Of a stretch of 64,000 nucleotides of DNA, positions 33,012 to 44,136 are shown in pieces. The first letter of the stretch is position 1. Each line of letters begins with the position of its first letter. The DNA is from Anthostomella pinea. Lineage: Eukaryota > Ascomycota > Sordariomycetes > Xylariales > Xylariaceae. The translations under genes and the position numbers were made by a program. The stretch spans positions 2,108,001-2,172,000 of the forward strand of contig CAUWAG010000012.1 in assembly GCA_963556695.1 (NCBI GenBank), written 5' to 3'. The notes under the pieces were generated by a model that searched no databases, had not been told where the DNA came from, and saw nothing but the letters and a program-made list of their open reading frames with translations.

Positions 33012-35216
33012 TCAATGAGCAAACCGAAAGTCCAGCCTCCGACTGCCCACCAAAGTAGTGTTGGCGATGTAATCAGTCCTCTCCTGCTCCGTCATGGCGT
33101 TCCAGATCTTGTCGCGCTGCTTGTTTCTCCAGACGTAGTATGCCTTGGTGAGCAAGAATAGCGCAATTGCCAGCACGTTGATCGCAAACAAGGCGGTGTT
33201 GCCTCTGTGGTAGAGGGGCTTATCGTCGTCCTCGTATATGAAATTAGCGATGACGTTGCCGGTTTGAACCGCCATCTGCGTGGTACGTGTTGATTAGTCG
33301 TCATTCTTGGATCTTACCAGGCAGCCCCATTGCTGGAGTTGGACTTACGTTGTAGACAGCCGCAGAGACCGAGCGTGTCCCAACATTATTGGAGTTCCTG
33401 GATGTCCAAGCAACCAGGATCGCGTCTGACTGTGGTAAGTAAAGATTCTATGAAGCTGCAAAGTCTGGCTTGCTGGCTAGTAGGGAGGGACTCACGGCAA
33501 TAGGGGTAGCTAAGCAGAACGGTCACGGCTGCATAAGTACCCCACGCATCGACCGAGACGCCTGGCCACCACCGCAAGGCCGCGAGACATGGAAGACACC
33601 ACAGGTTCTGGATCATAGACACGAATGTTTTCTCGTTGAGTACGTCCGACAGGCGAGTGATCAAGACCAGGGTCACAATGTGGAAAACGTTCTGTGACAC
33701 GGAAATCAGCCAGTCAGAAGGCCATGAAGACAGTACGAAGATAGGTATACGTGTACTTACAAATGGTATAGTTAGCAGATTCGTCGTAAACTTGTCGAAA
33801 CCCGCGGCCTTCAATGTGAGAGTGATATACTTCGTCGGTGGGCTCTGTGGGATGTAGCAAATAAGGCCGAGAATATACAGCGGCCACAGGTCGTAGTCCT
33901 TCAGCGAGTTCCAGAGACGCTTCGGAGTGATCGCTTGACGGTTATGCATGTCGCCCTTGGACGGATCGTCGCGCAGCACACGGTTGACCACGATTGCCAT
34001 TTCTCTGTCTGTGAACCAGCCGTTTGGGCGGAACCAGGTTTTCGTCTGTACGGCGGATGCCGGCATCATGAAGAAGGATGCGACGCCGACCTGGTCGTGT
34101 GTTCAGCGAGAATGCTTCCGGAATGTCTGTATGGAGACGTCTATTGGCAGCAGTACGGCAACGGACTTACAGCAAGTGTGATCAAGCCCTCAATCAGGAA
34201 GAGCCAACGCCAACCCTCCCAGCCTGCGACACCACGTAAACGTAGTAAGGCGAATGCTAGGAGCGACGCAACCACACCAGTCGCTGACAAGGTTGTCCAG
34301 AAGTAGCTGCATAAGTCCTCATGTTAAGAACGCCCCCGTCACTTGCCAAACGTGCTGCCAGTGTGGGCTTCTCTAGACTCACCTCAAGCGGATTGGGAGT
34401 TCTCTCGAGGTATAGAAGTAACTCAGCCACAGTACAAGGTCTGGAATGAAGCCGCCCTATAGTCCACTTGTCAGACAGATCCGTCATAGAATAGCTGATA
34501 CTCAATACCTCAAGAAGCCCCAGAAGAGCTCGAGTAACTAGGAAGCTCCCGGGTCCCGAGATGAAGCACTGCAGTCCTGCGACGATGGACCAGAGACAAA
34601 TCTGCACAGGGATCCAGCGGTCGGGTCCGACCTTCTTCGATATGAGCTGAGAAGGTAGCTCTGCCACGAGGAAGGCCACGAGGAAAGTCGTGTTTCCATA
34701 GTTATAGTCTAGTAAACTCTTCAGCGGCTGATCAGATTAGTAGAGGAAGGGCGGACTTACCGTTTGTTGACAAGCCCAGGTCATCGAGGAAAGTGTCCGA
34801 GACTACCTGGACCAGATTGTTCCGGTCCACTTGCAGGCCAAAGAACATAACACACTTTCACATCGTTAGTGTTAGCTGCAACCCCGTCTCGAATCATTGG
34901 TTAAACTCACAGCCCATAGACAGACACGCCAGTCCAGTCTGCGGACGATTCTCCGTTCTTCCTCTTCAGTCCACTCCAGGTCGGGATCGAAGACATGTCG
35001 GCATTCGTAGTCCGCCTCGTCGTATACCTGCTTCCAATGGGCGGCTTTCCGCGGGTCTAGGAATGGGTTCTTTCTCCTCAAGACCAGGTGTTCTTCAGAT
35101 GTCGTCGGCTCGCTTGTGAAGTGGCCTTGGCCTAGTTTATCGTCGGACGATGTCAACGAGCCGGTGGTTTTGCTGTCGATCACTAGTATATCGGCCTGCA
35201 CTGCGGGCACCGACAT
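33012..35216 (-). CDS. MFS anion:cation symporter, allantoate/nicotinate permease family (Dal5-like)
   Basis: Nine exons on the minus strand (35216-34911, 34854-34761, 34708-34509, 34456-34383, 34306-34171, 34090-33761, 33691-33496, 33425-33349, 33275-33012) keep one frame and give 558 residues. All eight introns are 52-84 nt with GT...AG ends. Family signatures include [21 protein letters not shown] (helix 1), [30 protein letters not shown] (cytosolic loop 2-3 motif), [10 protein letters not shown], the middle loop ending [11 protein letters not shown], and TRTVSAAVYN-like [10 protein letters not shown]. The predicted architecture is 12 helices with cytosolic ends. This family imports carboxylates and ureides such as allantoate, nicotinate, pantothenate or biotin precursors with protons. 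The substrate here is not set. It is intact although both neighbours (P450, CoA-transferase) are relics. Confidence 0.92.
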
Positions 35217-35996
35217 GGCTGCTCGATGTTATCTGCGTATCTCGTTATATGACGGCGCTTCGTAACTTGGCACGTTCGTTCAATGACAAAACGTCCTTCC
35301 AGCTTGTACTTGTACAATCCGAGGTAACCAGGGCCGCCGTGAAGTATATCTCCCACTTTCCCCAATTGCCTCCATCATGATAGCTCAATACCAGCTTCCA
35401 ATGACGTGACGTAGTATTATCGCAGGGTTGGATAGGGTGCCCGGCTAGGACTGCGGCCGGTGCTATGGCGTGATATGCGCACACAGCTGGTCCGGATGGC
35501 GTCAACTCCAACCCCTCTCACGAGTTGTGTCGCACAACCGTCGACCTTCAGCAAGATAGGAAGGACCCTCCCAGTGCAAGAAGTCGGGATGCGCGTGCCG
35601 ATCGAAGTCTTGTGGAGGCATCTTGCACCCTGCACCCTTCACGTCCTGGGCCCAGACCGTGCACCAAGCGATGCATACTTTGCATACTCGAAGCGCTTCA
35701 GGGATACCGCAGACTGGATCGGAAATGCCACGACCTTGGGGGAGACAGAAGGGACCGTACGTCCAATCATCGTGGGCTACTGGTCCTCGTTGACCTTCGC
35801 GGGAGGTCAGCTCATATCACGACATCAGATAGCAAAGTCTGGGGGTTTGTTATGACAAATGAGCACTCCTGCAGTTGACACTGGCTGCAGATGACGGCAT
35901 TTGAGGCACTATTGGACAACCGCAGTCAACCCATCCTCCAGATCTGCGTGGATTTCGGCATCCCAGATGGCAAGATGGCAGAATTACACACTGCAG
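35217..35996. other. Intergenic, promoter of the permease; no gene recognised
   Basis: About 780 bases. The frames 35460-35855 and 35525-35878 overlap in different phases and show no family signature. Part of it may be the decayed upstream portion of the CoA-transferase relic that follows. Confidence 0.35.
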
Positions 35997-36213
35997 TTGA
36001 CTGGCGCACGTGTTGTCAGCACCATCATCACTGATCTGGTACGACGAAGGTAAATCTTTCAGAATGTAAGGTGATTAGCTAACCATGATGTAGTGCATCT
36101 TCGAGGTGGACGGGGCGAAGGGTGGATTGACGCTCGTTGAGCTTGCACCTGGTGTCGAGGTCGGCGTGGTCAAGTGGAAGATTGGAGCGAAGTTCAAAAT
36201 TGCCGGCGACTGA
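35997..36213 (+). pseudogene. 3-oxoacid CoA-transferase (SCOT-type) C-terminal relic
   Basis: The frame LTGARVVSTIITDL ends at a GTACGA donor (36039). After a 55-nt intron with a GCTAAC branch site and TGTAG acceptor it continues at 36094 as CIFEVDGAKGGLTLVELAPG and VEVGVVKWKIGAKFKIAGD, stop at 36211-36213. This is the conserved end of the B domain of succinyl-CoA:3-ketoacid CoA-transferase, a mitochondrial enzyme of ketone-body and fatty-acid metabolism. Upstream the homology fades (YTLQLTG for the usual Cys-Thr-Leu-Pro-Leu-Thr-Gly), and the glutamate-containing catalytic part is absent. It is therefore a broken 3' end, not a gene. The splice sites still look intact. Confidence 0.78.
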
Positions 36214-36339
36214 TAATAAAAAATGTTCTCGCATTGTATACATGTATACTTGGAAAGTCCTATTGAGTTTGTAGATATGTACAACGAAGTATAGCCCCGG
36301 CTTCTCCAGCACCACACCATAAGCCTCCTCACAATCCAC

Positions 36340-37721
36340 TCACAAGCCCTTGATAGCATTCAAGTACGTCTGCCCAGACGAAGTCAAAGCCCCGCTGCTG
36401 TCCGTCAAAGGCCAGACATCCCCCAGCCCGGCGCCGTTGCTCGGACCATAAGCCACAACGTCGTCGTTGCCCTCAAAGTAGGCCACGACGTCGTTGATGA
36501 AGCTATCGACCTGCGACTGCTCGGTGCACGGCGCCCAGGTCGGGTGGTCGTTGACGCAGGCGAACTCGCTGACCCAGACCGGCTGGCCATATTTCTCGAC
36601 GTAGTACTCGACGTCTTTCTGCGCCTCGCTGACGTTGGGCGTATTGATGTGGATCGAGGTCACGTCCCAGGTGGTGGAGATGGCGGCGTTGAAGCTGGCT
36701 TCCGGTCAGTCTCTCCGCGTTATGTATGTACTGCCACCAGTCTTCAGATGGGGCTCTGAGTGTTTACTTACGGAGTCAAGAAGTCCTCATCTTTCTGCTT
36801 GCACATGCTCGGGCTGCCGAGCACAGTCCCGTTGGCCGCAAGCGGCGCAATCAAGCTATCCCAAGCGATCGCCGCACTGGTAGAAGACATCTCAGACGAG
36901 TCCGGACAATCGCAGTCCGGCTCGTAGAACCCGAACATTATGCTCGGGGTAACACCGCTGCTGATGAGAGTGTTGAACGTGTCCAGACGCTCTGTCTCGC
37001 TGCTCCCGCAGGCCGAGCCGCCGGCGGCCCAGAGCATGCCGACGCCCATCACGTCTTGGGCGTCGGGGGTGTTAGCTGTGTAGTCGGAGTACCAGCTCAT
37101 GTGTGGGGCGAGGTCGCTGAAGCCGGATTTGTTCTGGATGCCTACGAAGCCTGAGAGCCCTGCTTTCTTGCCGTTCGGGGTGAGGTTGGCCTTGCTGATG
37201 CCGGTGGAGCTTGCGGCGGAGGTCGAGGACGTCGAGGTGGCAGAGCTGTGGCTCGATGGTGCAGCGGCAGAGGAGGAGCTGGAGCTCGAGGGAGCGGGGG
37301 CGGGAGCCCTCGAGGTAGAGTTGACGAGGGTGTTGGGAGCGCTTGAGGCAGAGGTGACGAGAGTAGTGGGAGCGCTCGAGGTAGAGGTGACGAGAGGAAT
37401 GGGAGTAACCCGGCTTGGAGAGGTCTCGCTGACCGGTGCAGTCGTGGAGATGGAGACTACCGACGAGTAGGTGCTTGGGCTGGGAGCGGCCGACGTAGCC
37501 TTTTCCGAAGACGAAGGGGTTGCCGACCAAGACTCGGGATGGTGGTGGGGATCCCAAGCGGCATGCGCAGATGGCGTGGAGCCCGCGGTGACGGCCGCCA
37601 CCTCATCGGTCCCCGTCACCACCGAAGAGTGATGCTTACCATGGCACCCGCCATGCTTGGACCCCTGGGCTTCGGCGAAGTGCGCAAGCGCCGCTCCAGC
37701 GAATATGAGTGCGTATTGCAT
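36340..37721 (-). CDS. Secreted GH128-type glycoside hydrolase (Asl1-like beta-glucanase fold)
   Basis: Two exons, 37721-36772 and 36694-36340, give 434 residues. The 77-nt intron (GTAAGT donor, GCCAG acceptor) joins DEDFLTP to FNAAISTTWDVTSIHIN. A signal peptide (MQYALIFAGAALAHFAEA) is followed by a Ser/Thr/Ala-Pro-rich linker at about 70-175, likely O-glycosylated. The catalytic core follows: KAGLSGFVGIQNKSGF, MSWYSDYTANTP, GMLWAAGG, the first catalytic Glu267 in GFYEPD, and the second, Glu360, in VWVSEFAC. The family cleaves beta-1,3-glucan and is linked to fungal cell-wall remodelling. The usual Asn before the first Glu (GFNEPD) is Tyr here. The long stalk suggests a wall-associated enzyme. 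Confidence 0.9.
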
Positions 37722-38578
37722 CTTGAGGCTGCTGTAGGTATCTCTGAAGAGGTAAATCGTGGGTGAGATTGAAACGAGTGTGGTGAGAGACTAGCTCTTC
37801 TGAACGATTGAAACGAATGGACAAAAGGAGTGACGAGAAGACTTTGCTTCGGATTGTGTGTAGGACTTGCTACCTTTAGTAGATACGAGAGTGAGGAGAA
37901 GAACATGATATGTATAAAAGCATCCTACCGCTGTGCCAACATGTGATTCCAGAGACCAGGCGTACATCCACATCCTGCGCGTACCTAGAAAGAAAATCAT
38001 GGAAGTCATTCTGCGACAAAGCGAGATTGGTTCCGGTCAGCTCAAACGATGTTAGCCATGTGAACGTGTAATACAGCAGGTGTCCAGGATGGTAATAGGT
38101 GGAACTTTACGCGATAGGAACATTCTCACGGAACTTTTTCGTAATAAAAAGGGGGAATGTATGAGCATGGGAATTACGGGCATCATATTGGAATCAGACC
38201 CATACCTTGGAACCACTAACATTACCATCCTTGCTACCTGTAGGAGGTATAGCAACTTGTAATTGGCGAAATTACGGTAGTAGAGACGGGGAAATAGCCA
38301 GGGGGAAAGAAATCCTTCTATTATCAAAACGTTTCGGGGCGGGCCGGAAGGTTCGTGTTGTTTCAGCTTAACAACGTTACAGGCATCCCCGGCGCCGAAG
38401 GATTGATCAGATGATCCACCCGGCCCCGGCCATACATGACCTTCGGGCCGACCAAGCTGCCGAATCACCTCAGTGCAGCTTCGAGATCATCAGATGGAGC
38501 TGGACAGATCCATATTCCACATTACAGTATATCATCATACAGATCTCTTTCGCTGTCGCTATGCTCCAGATCAGGGGA
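37722..38578. other. Intergenic, promoter of the GH128 gene
   Basis: About 850 bases with no recognised gene. Short frames on both strands around 37791-38009 and 38052-38468 are unrelated to known families. Confidence 0.4.
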
Positions 38579-40073
38579 CTACCTCGCACTCTCGGCCTGA
38601 TACGTGCTTCTAGGTGTTCTTTTTGCCACAAATATGTTCGACGAGTTGAGCTGGCGGTTGGCGTAGTCGTGCTTGGATTCACCGAGATCGCGAGGGTTAT
38701 TAGTGGGTGGTGCATGATCTGAACTGAAGCGCACTGGGGCCACGTGTACACTGGACGGGGCGTTTGGTGTTTGCGGCGACGGTAGCTGCACGACAACAGG
38801 CTTGAGGCTGAAGGGCTCTTCGCCGGCAGCAGAGCTTCTGGCAGCAACAATAGACTCTCTGGCGGCTCTGTCGACAGGTCTGGGGCTGGGACGAAGCGAT
38901 GCCAAGAAGCGTGAAGGTTTCCGTGTTGTTGTGGGTGGAGCCTGAGGTATCGCGTGGATAGTTGCAGCCAGATTGGGTGGACATCTGGGATTGGCATGTT
39001 CCGCTAGCTTCGCTGCAGTGACATAGTGATTAGCTGAGGTACCTCTGGATATATGTGCTATTGACTTACTCCGCGGTACGATCTGGTCATTATTTTCCAT
39101 AGCCCAAAACAGGTCCGCGTCGAGCACTACGATAGGTTATCAGCAATGGCATCCCTCGTAAGTTGATAGGCCATACAGTACCAGGCACAAGGTTCTGAGA
39201 CAGAGCAATGTCAAGTTTGAACTCTTCCTCCCGAATTTTATGGCAGAGGCTCCTATTCCAGTGTTGATGGTGCGAGGTTTTCCCGGGCCACGGACTGTAG
39301 CTTAAATACTTCTCGGGACAAATACGACATCTCAGCACGAAGATCTTGCCTTGCTTGTACGGCCATCCCAAGGCGAACTCCCCGTTGAGCTTCACCTCTT
39401 CCTTGGTGACGTGATCCGGGAAAACGCTACCAGATTCGCTCTCGGGCGAAGATTGTAGGTCATCGTCCTCATCGCTATCGCTGATGTAGATACCGCTTCC
39501 ATGTCCATGACCCACCAGGGCAAGGCTTGTACTTGACGTGGAACGCCTATTGCGTTTAGTAGGAGGGTTCAGCTCAGGGCTGTCGTCAAAGGAGCGCCTG
39601 GACTGTCAAGAAGGGGCCTCGGTAGGCTCCGGTGTCTGGGGAATCTCTCTACTTGCTCGGAAGGACCGCGTCTCGGGGTCGATGGTGCTCGAACGTGCAT
39701 GGGTATGCGGACGGGCCACCCTTAAATCAACTGTGTGGTCAGGTCGATGGACAAGCGATGCCTGCTGGTCTCCCCTTAGGTGATGGAGAGCTAGGTTCGC
39801 AATGTCCAGCTCGGTCTCGGACGGCTCGGACCGAAGAGCGTGAAGCATTCGGTCGTGCCCCTTCTTCTTCGCTGTCTCCCTCAATGGTTCGAAATGATCC
39901 TGTGGGTATATAGCGTGGAGTTCTTGGACCCAGTTGCTGAACTCCTGTTTCACCTTGGCAACATATTCACGCCAGGCATCATCTTGGGTCTTCTCCAAGT
40001 CGGCAAACACTCGAAAGATGTTGCGTCCCGTTATGAAAGAGAGGGGATCGTCCCCAGAAAAGATGTTGGTCAT
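38579..40073 (-). pseudogene. Fungal-specific protein with CxxC...HxxH element, interrupted by an in-frame TGA
   Basis: On the minus strand, an ATG at 40073 opens a frame that continues in one phase to 39182 except for a single TGA at 39608-39606. Two small introns follow (39181-39127 and 39069-39013; GTACTG/GTAAGT donors, GTAG/GCAG acceptors), with exons 39126-39070 and 39012-38579. The total would be 461 codons. The N-terminal part is helical and charged (DPLSFITGRNIFRVFADLEK, WREYVAKVKQEFSNWVQEL). The middle has an acidic Ser run (ISDSDEDDDLQSSPESES) and a possible zinc site, RCRICPEKY with GKTSHHQHWNRSLCHK. The C-terminus is disordered and Pro/Arg-rich. No family is recognised. Preservation on both sides of the TGA suggests a recent nonsense change, an undetected intron, or an assembly error. 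Two separate genes are less likely because phase is kept. Confidence 0.55.
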
Positions 40074-41428
40074 AATAGGTATGGGTAAGTTGTAACGTGT
40101 GGAAGGTAGTGCTGTATGGGCCCACGAGTGTGTCAACACGCCCACTGTACATCAGGGCGCCTGAAACAAGTAAGTGGAATGAATGAGAAAAGGAGCAGAC
40201 AACGGAGAATAGGTTGCTCTGTGCAGTTCAGGCAGCAGCAGGACAGATAGGCGGTGTATAGACGGCTACCAAACGGAGCTTGCTTTCCTTTGTCTGATAT
40301 GTATCAGACGCTGCAGCGAGCCTGACTCAGTGGGGTTTCACGCGACAGCCGTTTGGCGCTGCCATCACAGGACGAGTGTTGCCCGCATACCTCATCAATA
40401 CCTACTTTATCTCTCATTTGGTGCTGATCCGTGCGGTCCGAACACATAGCGTGAGGAGGAACTGAGGCGGTTTTCCTGTCCTACTGAGAGAAGTTGCCTG
40501 CAAGCCGATAGTACCCTTAGCACTCGACTCTTGCGCCTACGGTCACGGTCAAGGGTATGCGCAGATACTCATAAGTCACATCCTGCCACCTCACACGATT
40601 CCACGCGCAGAGGCTTCTTTGCGAAGGGTGATATGGCACTCTGCTCGTGACTTAATCGATGGCGTACCGAGCACTTGCTTCTTGACAACACCCAAGCCAG
40701 CGCTTCTGGATAGTCATGGTGGACCTAGTCGGAGGTGTCTTGAAGGGTGGCAAGTTGCCAATTGTTGACTTGGTCAACCTAAGACATCGCAAACAGGCCA
40801 ACGCGCTCAAGCCCAACGGATTGAGATCCTGACATCCTCTTGACATCGCTGATTGATACATTGACCGTATAGCGAACTATCCGCGAGTATAATATAGTGT
40901 AAGAGAACGACTTTCCCATCATGATGGAGCTTCATGGAAATCAGAACATTAGTGGGTGATAGTAGATCACAGACGATGGCTTGAGGAGAGAACGGCGTTT
41001 CGCATGAAAAAGCCGGGTACATACTCACTCACGTTGATTGGTCATCATGCTCACGGACCACCCCCGCCTCATCCGCAAACCGGCTCCGGCTCTCGGCCTC
41101 GGGCTGGGAACATCCATGACCTGCGAATATCCCCTCACGACTCCTGAGGCACAATTCATCACAAGATACGAATATTTCAGAACAGCAGGCATCCGCGCCC
41201 GATGCTACGGAACCCCCTTGGCCGAACTAATACGAGACTGACCTGAAATTCGGTCAACTATCTACCTAATCCAACCACGGAGTCAAAACCGGTATGAATA
41301 AGAACCCCGATCCGGAGTTCTGATGGCTCCGACTGCTCTTTCGCCTGTGCAACATGCTGATGTACGATCGATCCATCTAGTGATAACTGACAGGCTTCCG
41401 CAGTCCGGGAGGCTTGCCACAGACCGCG
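40074..41428. other. Divergent intergenic region, no gene recognised
   Basis: About 1.35 kb between a minus-strand and a plus-strand gene. Small frames (40652-40861, 40956-41241, 41258-41470) have no family signature. A CTGAC...GCAG stretch at about 41385-41402 could be the 3' end of an intron in the 5' UTR of the Spt10-like gene. Confidence 0.4.
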
Positions 41429-43752
41429 ATGCCGGCCATCATGGATGACCCGTCCAGCCCAACGATCCACCGGGTGTCTGGTGCGACCCCTTACCCGGAC
41501 CCTAACAAGCCAGGCTTGCCCGCGAGCATCGCCCCGCGCCAGGTGACCTTGCGGGATCGTCAGACCATTGCGACTATTGTGCCATTCATCTCACGAGATC
41601 AGGTGCCTGCTTCGTTGCTGGCGTACCTCTCTGACCAGTTCGCCAAAGAGATCGAGGGCGGGGATACCTACCCGATGATAGACCCCATGCCACTCGAGAA
41701 GTTCTCTGCCTACTGGTTTCAGAACTTTGCGGGAATCATGCTCATCGGCCAGGTCGACAGCGCCGACGAGGTCGCCGAAGACAAGGACTGGTCTCGCGAG
41801 TGCCTCGGCAGCTTCTACATCAAGCCCAACTACCCTGGCCGCAGCAGCCACGTCTGCAATGCCGGATTTCTGGTCACGGATGCCGCGCGCAACCGTGGCG
41901 TCGGCCGGCTCATGGGCGAGACCTACCTGGACTGGGCACCGAAGCTGGGCTACACATACTCCGTGTTCAACCTCGTGTACGAGACCAACGTGGCATCGTG
42001 CAAGATCTGGGACGCCCTGGGCTTCAAGCGGATCGGGCGGGTCAAGGGGTGCGGCGACCTAAAGTCGTACGCGGACCGGCTCATCGATGCCATCATATAT
42101 GGCCGGGACCTAGGCGCTGGCGCCGAGGTCGCCGGCGACACCCTTCTCGTGAGTGAAGAGCGTTTCGACAAGATCAAGTTCTACCTGAAGTACGGGCGAT
42201 ACCCTGATGGATCTGACCGCGCCGAGAAAAGCAGGCTCCGCAGCGCGGCGACGCACTATAAGCTGCTCGACAACGACGTGCTGATGCTCAAGGACAAGGA
42301 GGTCATCAGCGACCCGGCGCGGCAGATGGCCATCGCGCGGCAAATACACGAGGTGGGGAACCACGCCGGCATTAACAAGACCACGGCTGTCATCGCCGAG
42401 AAGCACCATTGGAGCCGCATCAAGGAGACGGTGTCGGATGTAATTAGGACTTGTGACCAGTGCAAGGAGTTGGGCAAGATGGCCTCTTCTTCTTCAGCCA
42501 TCCAGAATCAAAACCAGACCCAGAACTTCAACGCCTCGCGGCGCTTCGCCAGCGTGAATGAGACCCGAGGCATGTCTGTCAGTCCCGCTCCGCCGAACAT
42601 GTCTGCGGCCTCGCCAGATCCAAGATCCGGAGACGTCGAAGACAAAGGCAGGATCCTCGGCTTGCAGCACCACCCTATGCATCAACACCATCATCCTCCG
42701 CATCACCACGAGATGCCATCTGCACTAGGAGGGCCACCTAACCCCTATGCGAACCCAAGTGACATTTCCATTCTGCTCAACCCACCACTCCAGACACCGT
42801 CGAGTCCAGGCCTACACGATCGGCACCTTCACCATCCCATGCTGCAGGATCACATGCACCACGACTCGGCCGCAGAGACGTTAGTCTCGCTACACGAGGC
42901 CGAAATGTATCATCCCATAGATCCGCAAATAATATCACAAACAGTACACTACCAGAACAGCCACCACCACCATCACCCCCATGCATTCGAGACCTTCCAC
43001 CCCCGGAGCACCATCTCTGCGCCTCACCACCACCACCCTCACACGGCGACATATCCGTCACTGCCAGGCCACGATCCAATGGCAGCAGTGTACAGCCCGC
43101 ACGTCCCGCACCACGCCTCCATCACAAGCCGCGGTTCCTCGCCGTTCGCCCATGCGCACAATGCCAGTGTCGGGGCCCACGGTCACGACCTCAACCAGCA
43201 CCAGCAAGCAGCAGACCACCACCACCAGCCTCTGCATCATCATAACCATAACCATCACCATCACCACGACCCCGACTCCTTCCAAGCCCTCCTCCACGAC
43301 CACGACCCCGACACCGACCCCCTAGACCCGCACAACCCCGACTCGCCGCCACCGCACCAGCACGCGTCGTCCGCGACGGAACCCACCATCCACACCGATC
43401 ACGATCACGATCCCGACGACCAAGACGCCGTGGACCGGGACCTAGACATGCTGATCGAGCAGGACTCCTCCTCCCCCCCTCCTGCTCCGACGACGAGATG
43501 GAGATCGACACCACGAACCTGGAAGATCACCTTCACCCCTCAAACGATGCGGCTGCTGTTATTGGTAGTAGTAGTAGTAGTAGTAGTAAAAACCACGACA
43601 ACAATGCGACGCAGGATGAACTGGGCGGCGGCGGCGGGGGTGGGGAGTCGAAGACGGATTCGGTTGAGAGGGATGCGGTTGAGGAGAGGGATGGGCTGCT
43701 GGTGGGGAAGAGGAGTAGTATCTACGATGTTGTGTTTGATACGCCTCGGTGA
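41429..43752 (+). CDS. Spt10-like histone-gene regulator: GNAT domain plus integrase-type HHCC zinc finger
   Basis: The first ATG in the frame is 41429. Residues about 40-205 are a GNAT fold with the acetyl-CoA loop TDAARNRGVGRLMGETYL and the ETNVASCKIWDALGFKRIGR strand. After a linker a retroviral-integrase-like zinc finger follows, with His307, His312, Cys342 and Cys345 (QIHEVGNHAG..., RTCDQC). This domain order is that of yeast Spt10, which binds histone-gene upstream elements through its HHCC finger and activates them. The C-terminal half is a low-complexity His/Pro-rich region. At the seven-C run 43473-43479 the frame appears to shift: the in-frame continuation (to 43762) is basic and atypical, while the next frame reads DDEMEIDTTNLEDHLHPSND and ends at 43752. 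I take the latter as the original end. Confidence 0.85.
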
Positions 43753-43762
43753 TCAGACATAA

Positions 43763-44136
43763 CTATGCGTTTTTTCTTCGGGTTGAGATAGCATAGCATG
43801 GGCAAGGCGCGTGGTCGGGGAGTAACATTGATGGAAGGATTTGCATTGGGAAGGTAAGGAAGGGGCTTGCTTGGATGGGATGTCATATCAAGACGATATT
43901 CATGTTGAACTATCTTCAAGTTCAGTTGAACTATTTTCGACTTCGGTTGAAATAATTTTCAACTTCAACATGCAACTCACAACTCACAACTGTAGGCAGA
44001 GTTCGGCTTCTTCATTTGGACGGCCTTGTGTCCTCAATTGATGGCATACCTGGATCTAGCACCCATGCTTTTAGGTATCATACATCATCCAGCTAGCTGA
44101 CCCTAGCCCGGCCAGGCTCATCTCCTCTTGCCACAC
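43763..44136. other. Short intergenic region between convergent genes
   Basis: Contains a cluster of imperfect repeats of the form TTCAACTTC/GTTGAACTA at about 43908-43972, possibly able to fold as hairpins. No gene is seen. Confidence 0.4.

Noticed and set aside
35460..35878. A 131-codon plus-strand frame as a gene
   Set aside because: It overlaps another frame in a different phase, has no recognisable domain and lies upstream of a CoA-transferase relic; it is more likely decayed sequence.
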